DNA of 47,278 nucleotides from Betaproteobacteria bacterium UBA5216 (lineage in GTDB: Bacteria > Pseudomonadota > Gammaproteobacteria > Burkholderiales > SG8-41): positions 1-47,278 of the forward strand of contig DHVE01000048.1 of assembly GCA_002412495.1 (NCBI GenBank), in the 5' to 3' direction. Both the position numbers and the translations under genes were made by a program. How positions within the stretch are numbered: the stretch's first letter is position 1; each line of letters opens with the position of its first letter. Shown here piece after piece: positions 7,344 to 15,474 of the stretch. The notes beneath the pieces were generated by a model, which saw only the letters and a list, made by a program, of their open reading frames with translations, was not told the origin of the DNA and ran no database searches.

Positions 7344-8834
7344 ATGAGCGCGCTCGACATACCCCCCCCGATAGACCACGTCCGCCAGCACGACGTGGCC
7401 GCCGCGCTACGTGCATTTTTGCCGGATTACGCCGTTTTGTTCAACGCCGAGGACGTAAAACCCTACGAATGCGACGGCCTGTCGGCGTTCCGGCAAGTGC
7501 CGATGGTGGTGGCGCTGCCCGCGACCGAGGCCGAGGTGCAGCGCGTGCTGCAAACCTGCCACCGCCTGCACGTTCCGGTGGTGCCGCGCGGCGCGGGCAC
7601 GGGCTTGTCGGGCGGCGCGCTGCCGCTGGGCAACGGCGTGTTGTTGTCGCTGGCAAAGCTGATGCGCATCATCGAGATCGATCCACTCGCCCGCACCGCG
7701 CGCGTGCAGCCCGGCGTGCGCAATCTGGCGATTTCCGAAGCCGCCGCCGCGCACGGGCTGTATTACGCGCCCGATCCGTCGAGCCAGATTGCGTGTTCCA
7801 TCGGCGGCAACGTGGCTGAAAACTCCGGCGGCATGCACTGCCTGAAATACGGCCTCACGGTACATAACGTGCTGAAGGTGCACGCTTACACCGTCGAAGG
7901 CGAGCTCATCGAAATCGGCGGCGAAAGTCTGGATGCCGCAGGTTACGACTTGCTGGCGTTGCTCACCGGCTCGGAGGGCTTGCTCGCGGTGATTACCGAA
8001 ATCACCGTCAAGCTGCTGCCGAAACCCGAACGCGCGCAATGCGTGCTCGCCGCGTTTGACGACGTGGTGAAGGCCGGACAAGCCGTCGCCAACATCATCG
8101 CTGCCGGCATCATCCCGGCCGGGCTTGAAATGATGGACAAGATCACCACCGGCGCGGTGGAGCCGTTCGTCAACGCGGGCTATCCGCTCGATGCCGCGGC
8201 AATTTTGCTGTGTGAATCCGATGGCGCGGACGAAGAAGTCGCCGATGAAATCGAGCGCATGAAAACCGTGATGCAGCAAAGCGGCGCCACGGAAGTACGT
8301 GTGTCGCAAAGTGAAGCCGAACGTGTGCGCTTTTGGGCCGGGCGCAAGGCGGCGTTTCCGGCGGCGGGGCGCGTGTCGCCCGATTATTACTGCATGGACG
8401 GCACCATCCCCAAGCGGGCGCTGCCGCGCGTGTTGAAGGCGATCGCGGATCTGTCGAACGAATACGGTCTGCGATGCATGAATGTGTTTCATGCCGGCGA
8501 CGGCAATCTGCATCCGCTGATTTTGTACGACGCAAACCAGCCGGGCGAACTCGCGCGCACCGAGGAATTTGGCGCGAAAATTTTGAAGCTCTCCATCGAC
8601 GTGGGCGGCACCATCACCGGCGAACACGGCGTGGGTGTGGAAAAAATTGATTCCATGTGCGATCAGTTTGCCACGGCGGAACTCGCGATGTTTCATGCGG
8701 TGAAACGCGCGTTTGATGAGACCGGGCTGCTCAATCCCGGCAAGGCCGTGCCCACGCTGCACCGCTGCGCGGAAATGGGACGCATGCATGTGCATGCGGG
8801 GCAAGTGGCCTTTCCGGAATTGCCGCGGTTTTAG
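7344..8834 (+). CDS. glcD: Glycolate oxidase subunit GlcD (FAD-linked)
   Basis: 496 residues, standard GlcD length. The FAD-binding PCMH domain contains PRGAGTGLSGGALP at residues 81-94 and PDPSSQIACSIGGNVAENSG. The FAD-oxidase C-terminal domain contains NVFHAGDGNLHPLILYD and GGTITGEHGVGVEKI. It is the catalytic flavoprotein that oxidises glycolate to glyoxylate at the membrane, working with GlcE and GlcF. It leads the glcDEF run and diverges from the Bug gene at 7263; the 80-base divergent gap should hold the promoters. No strong Shine-Dalgarno site is visible before this ATG. Confidence 0.93.
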   Translation: MSALDIPPPIDHVRQHDVAAALRAFLPDYAVLFNAEDVKPYECDGLSAFRQVPMVVALPATEAEVQRVLQTCHRLHVPVVPRGAGTGLSGGALPLGNGVLLSLAKLMRIIEIDPLARTARVQPGVRNLAISEAAAAHGLYYAPDPSSQIACSIGGNVAENSGGMHCLKYGLTVHNVLKVHAYTVEGELIEIGGESLDAAGYDLLALLTGSEGLLAVITEITVKLLPKPERAQCVLAAFDDVVKAGQAVANIIAAGIIPAGLEMMDKITTGAVEPFVNAGYPLDAAAILLCESDGADEEVADEIERMKTVMQQSGATEVRVSQSEAERVRFWAGRKAAFPAAGRVSPDYYCMDGTIPKRALPRVLKAIADLSNEYGLRCMNVFHAGDGNLHPLILYDANQPGELARTEEFGAKILKLSIDVGGTITGEHGVGVEKIDSMCDQFATAELAMFHAVKRAFDETGLLNPGKAVPTLHRCAEMGRMHVHAGQVAFPELPRF

Positions 8835-8880
8835 GCTTTTGCCGCTATCGTCAATGCCCAACACTTTCCCCAAGCCAAAA

Positions 8881-8963
8881 CTGTCATTCCCGCGTAAGCG
8901 GAAATCCATGCGGTACCGCCCACAAGACTGCGTTATGGGTTCCCGCCTGCGCGGGAACGACAA
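8881..8963. repeat. TTCCCGC palindromic repeat, copy 1
   Basis: Begins CTGTCATTCCCGCGTAAGCG and ends GGGTTCCCGCCTGCGCGGGA, two GC-rich palindromes facing each other around about 40 bases. Related copies lie at 17982-18064 and 26051-26133. The arms resemble the dRS3-type palindromes of betaproteobacteria. It separates glcD from glcE. Confidence 0.75.
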
Positions 8964-8990
8964 TACTGGTTTGCAACGCGCTTCTATCTG

Positions 8991-10079
8991 ATGGACGCGA
9001 TCATCCAGCAATTCGCGCAAACCCTGCGTGAAGCCTCGGCCAACAAAACCCCGCTGCGCATCACCGGCGGCAACACCAAGGCGTTTTACGGCAACCCCAC
9101 TACCGGTGAAACGCTGTCCACCACCGCCCTTCGCGGCATTGTCGAATACGACCCCACCGAACTGGTAATTACCGCGCGCGCCGGCACGCCGCTGGCGGAG
9201 ATTGAAGCAGCACTCAAAGACAAAGGCCAGATGCTGGCCTTTGAGCCGCCGCATTTTGCAGCAGGCTCCACTAATGGTACTAGCGGTACTTTAGGCGGCT
9301 GCATCGCTGCCGGTCTCTCCGGGCCTCGCCGGCCTTACGCGGGCGCGGTGCGAGACTTAGTGCTCGGCGTGCGCATGCTCGACGGCACCGGAACGGACTT
9401 GCGCTTCGGCGGACAAGTGATGAAAAACGTCGCGGGCTTTGATGTGTCGCGCCTGCTGGCGGGGTCAATGGGCACGCTCGGCGTGATTCTGGAAGTGTCG
9501 CTAAAAACGTTGCCGCTGCCTGCCACTGAATTGACGTTGCACCAGCAGCACAGCGAAGCCGATGCCATTCGCCTGATGAACGAATGGGCCGGGCAACCGC
9601 TGCCCATTTCTGCAACAGCGTGGTGTGGCGGTGATCTTGGCATTCGATTGTCCGGTGCGGCCAGCGCGGTGGAAGCCGCGCGCAAAAAGCTCGGCGGCGA
9701 CGTGGTCGAAACCACACAAGCCGAAATGTTCTGGCAGGGCATACGCAATCACACCGATCCGTTTTTTGAGAGCGATCCGGTGTTGTGGCGGCTGTCGGTT
9801 AAGTCCAGCGCGCCCGCCATTGCCCTGCCGGGCGCGCAGATGATCGAATGGAACGGCGCGCTGCGCTGGCTACGTACCGCCGCAAGCGCGGACGACGTGC
9901 GCCGCGCGGCGTCGCAGGCGGGCGGCCACGCCACGTGCTTTCGCCATGCCGGCGGCGGCATCACGAATGGCGTGTTTCATCCGCTCGCGCCCGCACTCGC
10001 CACGATCCATCGCAAGTTGAAAAAGACCTTCGATCCCGCAGGCATACTGAACCCGGGCCGCCTTTACCCCGGCATGTAA
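8991..10079 (+). CDS. glcE: Glycolate oxidase FAD-binding subunit GlcE
   Basis: 362 residues. The protein is a shortened PCMH FAD-binding domain: LRITGGNTKAFYG, LVITARAGTPLAEIEAAL, GGCIAAGLSGPRRPYAGAVRD and VMKNVAGFDVSRLLAGSMGT are all classic GlcE segments, ending KTFDPAGILNPGRLYPGM. GlcE is the second flavin-type subunit of the glycolate oxidase complex. A TTCCCGC repeat lies immediately upstream, leaving only 27 bases and no clear Shine-Dalgarno site. The stop is followed directly by an AT-rich motif. Confidence 0.92.
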   Translation: MDAIIQQFAQTLREASANKTPLRITGGNTKAFYGNPTTGETLSTTALRGIVEYDPTELVITARAGTPLAEIEAALKDKGQMLAFEPPHFAAGSTNGTSGTLGGCIAAGLSGPRRPYAGAVRDLVLGVRMLDGTGTDLRFGGQVMKNVAGFDVSRLLAGSMGTLGVILEVSLKTLPLPATELTLHQQHSEADAIRLMNEWAGQPLPISATAWCGGDLGIRLSGAASAVEAARKKLGGDVVETTQAEMFWQGIRNHTDPFFESDPVLWRLSVKSSAPAIALPGAQMIEWNGALRWLRTAASADDVRRAASQAGGHATCFRHAGGGITNGVFHPLAPALATIHRKLKKTFDPAGILNPGRLYPGM

Positions 10080-10103
10080 AAATACAATAAAAACATACAC
10101 TTA
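10080..10103 (-). repeat. AT-rich motif, copy 3
   Basis: On the minus strand this reads TAAGTGTATGTTTTTATTGT followed by ATTT. It fills the glcE-glcF gap, one base after the glcE stop and one base before the glcF start. It shares TGTTTTTATTGTATTT with the copy inside pgpA. Confidence 0.55.
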
Positions 10104-10104
10104 C

Positions 10105-11343
10105 ATGGAAACCACACTCGCCGCATTCATGAAGGACACGCCCGACGGCGCGGAAGCCGAAAGCATTCTGCGCAAGTGCGTGCATTGCGGCTTTTGCACC
10201 GCCACCTGCCCGACGTATCAGTTGCTCGGCGACGAACTCGATGGCCCGCGCGGACGCATCTATCTCATCAAGCAGGTACTGGAAGGCGCGCCCGCCACCG
10301 CCAAAACACAGTTGCATCTGGATCGTTGCCTGACGTGCCGTTCCTGCGAAACCACATGCCCGTCGGGCGTGCATTACAGCCGCCTGCTCGATATCGGGCG
10401 CGCGGTGGTTGAAAAACAAGTGGGACGCGATGCGCCGGCATCGCTGGAACGCGCGGCGTTGCGCAAGGTGATTCCCAACGCGTCATTGTTCAGCCCGCTG
10501 CTTAAACTCGGCCAAGTCGCGCGCCCGTTGCTGCCCGCCGCGCTGAAGCAAAAAGTGCCCGCGCGTCCCGCGCCTGCCAAGCCGTGGCCGCAAGGCAATC
10601 ACGCACGCAAAATGCTGGTACTCGACGGATGCGTGCAACCGTCGCTCTCGCCCGCCACCAACGCCGCCACCGCACGTTTGCTCGACCAGCTCGGCATCAC
10701 ACTGCTGCGCATTGCCCAAGCGGGCTGCTGCGGCGCGGTCTCGTTTCATCTGAACGCACAAGACGAAGCACGCGATGCCATGCGCCGCAACATCGACGCC
10801 TGGTGGCCCTACATAACCAACGGCGCGGAAAAAATCGTCATCACCGCCAGCGGCTGCGGCGTGATGGTGAAGGATTACGCTCACGCGCTGATGCACGACG
10901 AGGCCTACGCGGCAAAAGCGAAACGGGTTTCCGAACTCGCGTGCGACATCAGCGAAGTCATTATCGCCGAAAAAGCCGCGCTAATGAAACACCTCTCCCC
11001 TCACGCCTCACGCCTCACGCACAAAATCGCCTTCCACGCGCCCTGCACCCTGCAACACGGCCTGAAGCAAAAAGGCACGGTCGAAGCCCTGCTCACAGAA
11101 CTGGGCTTCGAGCTCACGCCAGTCGCCGACGCGCATTTGTGCTGCGGCTCCGCTGGCACGTATTCCGTGCTGCAACCTGAGCTGTCGAATCAACTGCGCG
11201 ACAACAAAGTTTCCGCGCTCACGCGGGGTGCGCCACTGGCCATCCTCACCGCCAACATAGGCTGCCAGTCGCACCTGCAATGTGGCACGGCACTACCGGT
11301 GCGGCACTGGATCGAGGCGCTGGACGACCTGCTTTCCGTCTGA
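10105..11343 (+). CDS. glcF: Glycolate oxidase iron-sulfur subunit GlcF
   Basis: 412 residues. Two ferredoxin-type 4Fe-4S motifs lie near the N-terminus: CVHCGFCTATCP (Cys25, 28, 31, 35) and CLTCRSCETTCP (Cys75, 78, 81, 85). Two CCG cysteine-rich domains follow (AGCCGAVSFH and LCCGSAGTYS). It carries electrons from GlcD/GlcE to the quinone pool. In the linker before the second CCG domain, three exact copies of the heptamer CTCACGC (11000-11020) encode part of SPHASRLTHK; slippage there would shift the frame. The frame is intact here. Confidence 0.93.
   Translation: METTLAAFMKDTPDGAEAESILRKCVHCGFCTATCPTYQLLGDELDGPRGRIYLIKQVLEGAPATAKTQLHLDRCLTCRSCETTCPSGVHYSRLLDIGRAVVEKQVGRDAPASLERAALRKVIPNASLFSPLLKLGQVARPLLPAALKQKVPARPAPAKPWPQGNHARKMLVLDGCVQPSLSPATNAATARLLDQLGITLLRIAQAGCCGAVSFHLNAQDEARDAMRRNIDAWWPYITNGAEKIVITASGCGVMVKDYAHALMHDEAYAAKAKRVSELACDISEVIIAEKAALMKHLSPHASRLTHKIAFHAPCTLQHGLKQKGTVEALLTELGFELTPVADAHLCCGSAGTYSVLQPELSNQLRDNKVSALTRGAPLAILTANIGCQSHLQCGTALPVRHWIEALDDLLSV
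11000..11020 (+). repeat. Heptanucleotide tandem repeat inside glcF
   Basis: Three perfect tandem copies of CTCACGC. Seven is not a multiple of three, so gain or loss of one unit would frameshift GlcF. Confidence 0.8.
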
Positions 11344-11376
11344 TTGCACCAAACGGCATGCCAATAATGCCGCATT

Positions 11377-11449
11377 TACTTGTACTTCCATACAGTACCT
11401 GGTACCGAACCTGAGTAAGTTTATGTAAGTCATTGGGGTACTTGTACTT
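11377..11449 (+). promoter_or_regulatory. Direct repeats TACTTGTACTT upstream of the methyltransferase
   Basis: TACTTGTACTT occurs at 11377-11387 and again at 11439-11449, 62 bases apart, in the 156-base gap before the methyltransferase gene. The core GTACTTGTAC has partial dyad symmetry. A regulator-binding role is inferred. Confidence 0.3.
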
Positions 11450-11499
11450 TTTAGTGCCGAAGCGTACTATCTCCCGCAATTCTCAACGGGAGGTACGCG

Positions 11500-12735
11500 A
11501 TGCTCAGCTTCGATTCAGCAGCAAATACTGGCAGTTTGCGGGTGCAAGGCGTTTCCGTTCCCTCGCGGCGCGCTCGGTCCCGCGAGGTCGTCACGCAGGA
11601 CATTCCGGTCTACCAGAGCGAGATGTGGACGGCGCTGCAGCGGCAGGCGAGCAGCATCCACGAGATTTCCTACCGCGCGTGTTACAAGCCGCAACTACCC
11701 GCGTACTTTATCGACCGCCTGACCGAACCCGGCGACGTCGTGTACGACCCATTTAGTGGGCGCGGCACCACCGCCGTCGAGGCCGCGCTGCATGGCCGCA
11801 GCGTGATCGCCAATGACGTGAACCCGCTGTCGTCGATACTCACGCAGCCCCGTTTGGAATTGCCCGACCTTGCGGACATTGAAGCGCGGCTCGAAACCCT
11901 GCGCCTGAAAGGCCGGCAAAAAAAGGACATCGACCTGTCGATGTTCTACCACCGCGACACCGAGCGCGAACTGTTGGCACTACGCAATTACCTGATTCAA
12001 CGCCGCGCCGATTACACCGAAGACGCCACCGATCGCTGGATCCGCATGGTCGCCACCAACCGGCTTACCGGCCATTCACCGGGATTTTTTTCGGTGTACA
12101 CGCTGCCGCCGAATCAGGCCACCACGCCCGAGAACCAGATACGCATCAACGAAAAGCTGAAACAAAAACCCGAATACCGCGATGTGCGTGAATTGATATT
12201 ACGCAAATCCAAACAGTTACAGGGCAAGCTCACGCCCGAACAACGAGCGAACCTGCGCGCCGCCGCCGAAACCGCCACCTTCATGGAAGACAGCGCCGCC
12301 AGCACGCTGGGCATCCCCACCGAGTGCGTCAAACTCACGGTCACATCGCCGCCGTTTCTCGACGTGGTGCAATACGCCAAGGACAACTGGCTGCGCTGCT
12401 GGTTTAACGCGCACGACGCCGCGGATGTTGCGTCGAAAATCACCATGTGCAGCACGGTATCGCACTGGTCCACGGCGATGCTTGAAGTGTTTCGTGAGCT
12501 GTATCGCATTACCCAGCCCAATGGCTGGGTCGCGTTTGAAGTCGGCGAAGTACGCAACGGCAAAGTCAAACTTGAAGAAATCGTCGCCCCCATCGGCATT
12601 TCGGCGGGTTTCGCCTGCATGGCGGTCGCGATCAACGCCCAGAAATTCACCAAGACCGCGAACATCTGGGGCGTGTCGAACAACAGCCTGGGCACCAATA
12701 CCAACCGGATTGTGTTGTTCCGCAAGCCGGTGTAA
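11500..12735 (+). CDS. Orphan DNA methyltransferase (amino-MTase, N4/N6 type)
   Basis: 411 residues. A motif X-like segment (YKPQLPAYFIDRL) leads into motif I, VVYDPFSGRGTT (FSGRGT, residues 85-90), which binds S-adenosylmethionine, then ANDVNP. The catalytic motif IV, VTSPPFLDVVQYA (residues 282-286 TSPPF), comes about 195 residues later, so the recognition region probably lies between them. The SPPF form favours N4-cytosine or exocyclic amine methylation. The start is fixed by GGGAGG upstream. No restriction endonuclease is adjacent, so this is either a solitary regulatory methylase or a restriction-modification remnant. It converges on the MmgE gene across a hairpin repeat. Confidence 0.8.
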   Translation: MLSFDSAANTGSLRVQGVSVPSRRARSREVVTQDIPVYQSEMWTALQRQASSIHEISYRACYKPQLPAYFIDRLTEPGDVVYDPFSGRGTTAVEAALHGRSVIANDVNPLSSILTQPRLELPDLADIEARLETLRLKGRQKKDIDLSMFYHRDTERELLALRNYLIQRRADYTEDATDRWIRMVATNRLTGHSPGFFSVYTLPPNQATTPENQIRINEKLKQKPEYRDVRELILRKSKQLQGKLTPEQRANLRAAAETATFMEDSAASTLGIPTECVKLTVTSPPFLDVVQYAKDNWLRCWFNAHDAADVASKITMCSTVSHWSTAMLEVFRELYRITQPNGWVAFEVGEVRNGKVKLEEIVAPIGISAGFACMAVAINAQKFTKTANIWGVSNNSLGTNTNRIVLFRKPV

Positions 12736-12751
12736 TGCAGGATTAATTGCG

Positions 12752-12821
12752 TTGTGATGGGTTGCACCCATCCTACGGACGCCTCTGTAGGATGGGTGCA
12801 GCGCAGCGTAACCCATCACAA
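12752..12821. repeat. GATGGGT hairpin repeat, copy 1 (likely bidirectional terminator)
   Basis: The outer arms TTGTGATGGGTT and AACCCATCACAA and the inner arms ACCCATCCTAC and GTAGGATGGGT pair to give a long nested hairpin. It lies between converging genes. Related sequences lie at 19063-19137 and 38476-38504. Confidence 0.75.
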
Positions 12822-12836
12822 CAATCGGCAGACTGG

Positions 12837-14192
12837 CTACATCATCGCGCCGAAAAACCGCCACATATCCGCCGCTTGATGCACGCCTTGCACGCGTGCT
12901 TTCAATTGCACGTACCGCGCATCGCTTAACGGATACCGGCTCACCGTAAAACACTCGCGAAATTTTTCTTCCGCCGCTTCAGGCGCAATGGGCCGGCCTG
13001 TGCTACCCGCCACATCTTCGATACGGCAGAATATTTCCCCATGCGAGCGCGTGCGCATGCGTAGCACCACCGGTCCGCGCGTACCGGTTTGGGTTTCATC
13101 CACTGTCACGGTGATCTTCCCCAGGTGCGCGGCGATTGCCGGATCGCGCGCCGCGGCTGGCTGAATTTCGGCCAGCCCCAGCCTGCGGCGCACCAGCGCG
13201 CAAGCGATCGAGTACCGCAGATTAAATTGCGCCGCCACCTGCGCGTCTCCGCTGGGATCGTAATCGCCGCCGACGATACGTTCCATGTACGGCGTGATGG
13301 TGGCTTCTATCGACAGCACGTCATCCGGGTTCAAGTCGTGCTGCTTGACCAGTTGCAGCGTGGCATCAATCGCCGTGTGATTGCACCCGCAACTCGGATA
13401 CAGCTTGATGCTGGCCTGATCGTTGTCGAAGCGCTTTCCAAGCGCGTGCATTAAGGCCTCAGCATCAATGGGCTGATACAGTGCATGGAAGCCGAATTTG
13501 CCTTCGATCACATCCGTCGGCGCGGTAATGCCGCGCTGTGCAAGCAACGCCGACTGCACGCCAGCACGCGCGGCAAACGCCGCCAGCATGCGTTTGCTGA
13601 GTGACGGCTGTATATTCGCCTGCTGCGTGCCGCTCGCTTGCAGAAACGCGAGGCCCAGCGCGTGTTGTGTTTGTCCAACGCTCAACCCGAGCAGGCGCGC
13701 ACACGCCGCCGCTGCTCCGAAGCCGCCCATTGCCGCCGTGTAATGAAAGCCGCGATTTGGATATGCAGCCGACTCCGCGAATCGATGCGTGATGTCGCAG
13801 CCCAGCACCAGCGCGGCGAGAAAGTCGCGGCCTGATGCGCGTTGCCATTCAGCCATCGCCAGCACAGCCGGCAAAACCGCCACATACGCATGCACCGCCA
13901 CGCCCAAGCCTATCGAATCATATTCAATCGCGGCAGCGGTCATGCTGTTGATAAACGCCGCCGAGGCTGCGGGCAAACTTCCACCATAGGCCCACACGGT
14001 TGCATCGCTACGCCCACCCTCTTCCGCCAGCAGCGCATGCGTTTCGGAGCAGCCCGGCGCGTCGGCGCCAGCCCACGCAACCGCCAGCGTGTCGAGCATC
14101 AGCAAGCGTGCGGCGTCGAGATTAACCGACGGGATCGCCTCGAACGGCGTTTCGATGGCGTGTTTCGCAAGGCGATGCGTAATGCTCGTCAT
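12837..14192 (-). CDS. MmgE/PrpD-family protein (2-methylcitrate dehydratase-like)
   Basis: 451 residues, typical for the MmgE/PrpD fold. Recognisable segments are the N-terminal LDTLAVAWAGADAPG, IEYDSIGLGVAVHAYVAVLP, GFHYTAAMGGFGAAAACARLLGLS, KLYPSCGCNHTAIDATLQL and a C-terminal domain. Members include 2-methylcitrate dehydratase, cis-aconitate decarboxylase and an isomerase of 2-hydroxyglutaryl-type acids, so the exact reaction cannot be read from sequence. It is the last gene of a minus-strand run and overlaps the acyl-CoA dehydrogenase upstream by four bases, so it is cotranslated with CoA-ester catabolism enzymes. Confidence 0.88.
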   Translation of the reverse strand: MTSITHRLAKHAIETPFEAIPSVNLDAARLLMLDTLAVAWAGADAPGCSETHALLAEEGGRSDATVWAYGGSLPAASAAFINSMTAAAIEYDSIGLGVAVHAYVAVLPAVLAMAEWQRASGRDFLAALVLGCDITHRFAESAAYPNRGFHYTAAMGGFGAAAACARLLGLSVGQTQHALGLAFLQASGTQQANIQPSLSKRMLAAFAARAGVQSALLAQRGITAPTDVIEGKFGFHALYQPIDAEALMHALGKRFDNDQASIKLYPSCGCNHTAIDATLQLVKQHDLNPDDVLSIEATITPYMERIVGGDYDPSGDAQVAAQFNLRYSIACALVRRRLGLAEIQPAAARDPAIAAHLGKITVTVDETQTGTRGPVVLRMRTRSHGEIFCRIEDVAGSTGRPIAPEAAEEKFRECFTVSRYPLSDARYVQLKARVQGVHQAADMWRFFGAMM

Positions 14193-15430
14193 GCAGGCGC
14201 GCGCGCGCCACGTTCAAACCCCGCCACCGCCTCCGCCACGCGTAATTTCGCCACGTTGTTACTGTCAATCGAATGCAGAAACACTCGCGCTTCCTGCACG
14301 TATTTCGCCAGCGGCATGTCGAGCATCACGCCCATCGCGCCGAAGCATTCGGCAGCTTCTTCCGTGGCCGTATACATGGCTTCCGATGTAAACACCTTCG
14401 CCACGGTTTGCAGCGGCAGATCCGATACACTGCGATCCGCCACCACTTCCGGATGATCGGAAGCCCACGCCGCCTGCCGCACCATGTTGCGCGCGACTTC
14501 AATTTTGATCGCGACATCCGCGAGGATATTGCCGATGGCCTGATGTTGAATGATGTGCCGCGCGCCCTGCACCCGCAGCTTCGCGTACGTCACCGCCGCC
14601 TCGTATGCCGCGCGCGCAATGCCGATGTTCATCGCGGACATGACAGGACTGCCGCGTCCGGCGGCAATTGCCTCAAGCGTCGCCGCGCCGCCCCCGCCAT
14701 CCGCGAGCACGTTGGCAGCGGGCACGTGGCAATTCGTGAACACGAGCTCGCCGCCACTGCCGTGAAACCACTTTACTCCGTCGGCGTTCGCCGCCAAATC
14801 GCGCACCGTCATGCCGGCCGCGCCAGCGGGAATCAACAACGAAATAATTTTATCGGCGCGGCCATTTTCCCCCGCCTGCACGCCGGTCAATTTTGCCAGC
14901 GGCGCATTTTGCACAAAACCGGTCGTGCCGTTAACGATCCAGTCGCCGTTACTCTGCCGCGCGGCGCTCAGTTTGCTCCGCGGCGCTTCCGTCAGCTCGC
15001 GATGGTATTTCCAGCCGAGCTCCGCGTCGGGCGCATGCAGGGCAAATGCGAGATGAAAACGGTCATCGCCGGTAAAGGCCGGCAAAAACCGCTGACGCTG
15101 TTCGTCCGTCATCATTTGATCGATCATCAACCGCGCGAGCCGCGAGGTTTCTGCCAGCGTCACCGCAATGCCGATATCACCGGCGGCCAGTTCTTCGGCC
15201 ACGATGCACGACGTCAACGTGTCCGCGCCCGCGCCGCCCAACGCCTCGGACAGCGCAAGGCTGCGCAATCCCATTTGTGATGCCTGATCGATCAACTGCA
15301 TGGGCAACGGCTTCGCGAAATTCTGCAAGTGATCCGGATGCAATATCGCCGGCTTGATTTCGCGTTCGACAAAATCACGCACCGTGTCGCGAAACTCCTG
15401 TTGTTCGGGGGTGAGGTGCAGGTTATACAT
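14189..15430 (-). CDS. Acyl-CoA dehydrogenase family protein (first of two)
   Basis: 413 residues. The N-terminal helical domain begins MYNLHLTPEQQEFRDTVRDF; LALSEALGGAGADTLTSCIV and a middle beta domain with DWIVNGTTGFVQNAPLAKL follow, then a C-terminal four-helix bundle with FGAMGVMLDMPLAKYVQEAR. These proteins use FAD to oxidise the alpha-beta bond of acyl-CoA esters. It lies 44 bases downstream of a second acyl-CoA dehydrogenase and overlaps the MmgE/PrpD gene, pointing to degradation of a branched or substituted acyl-CoA. The catalytic base cannot be assigned confidently without an alignment. Confidence 0.88.
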   Translation of the reverse strand: MYNLHLTPEQQEFRDTVRDFVEREIKPAILHPDHLQNFAKPLPMQLIDQASQMGLRSLALSEALGGAGADTLTSCIVAEELAAGDIGIAVTLAETSRLARLMIDQMMTDEQRQRFLPAFTGDDRFHLAFALHAPDAELGWKYHRELTEAPRSKLSAARQSNGDWIVNGTTGFVQNAPLAKLTGVQAGENGRADKIISLLIPAGAAGMTVRDLAANADGVKWFHGSGGELVFTNCHVPAANVLADGGGGAATLEAIAAGRGSPVMSAMNIGIARAAYEAAVTYAKLRVQGARHIIQHQAIGNILADVAIKIEVARNMVRQAAWASDHPEVVADRSVSDLPLQTVAKVFTSEAMYTATEEAAECFGAMGVMLDMPLAKYVQEARVFLHSIDSNNVAKLRVAEAVAGFERGARAPA

Positions 15431-15451
15431 GGCTACGCCCTGAAAATATCA

Positions 15452-15471
15452 TAAGTATTTGTTTTTAATAA
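15452..15471 (+). repeat. AT-rich motif, copy 4 (reference form)
   Basis: TAAGTATTTGTTTTTAATAA, lying between the two acyl-CoA dehydrogenase genes, three bases from the stop of the upstream one and antisense to it. Confidence 0.6.
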
Positions 15472-15474
15472 CAA

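Noticed and set aside
7407..9254. A 615-codon open frame on the minus strand opposite glcD/glcE
   Set aside because: It is antisense to two clearly recognised genes, rich in Arg/His/Gly typical of shadow frames in GC-rich DNA, and matches no family.
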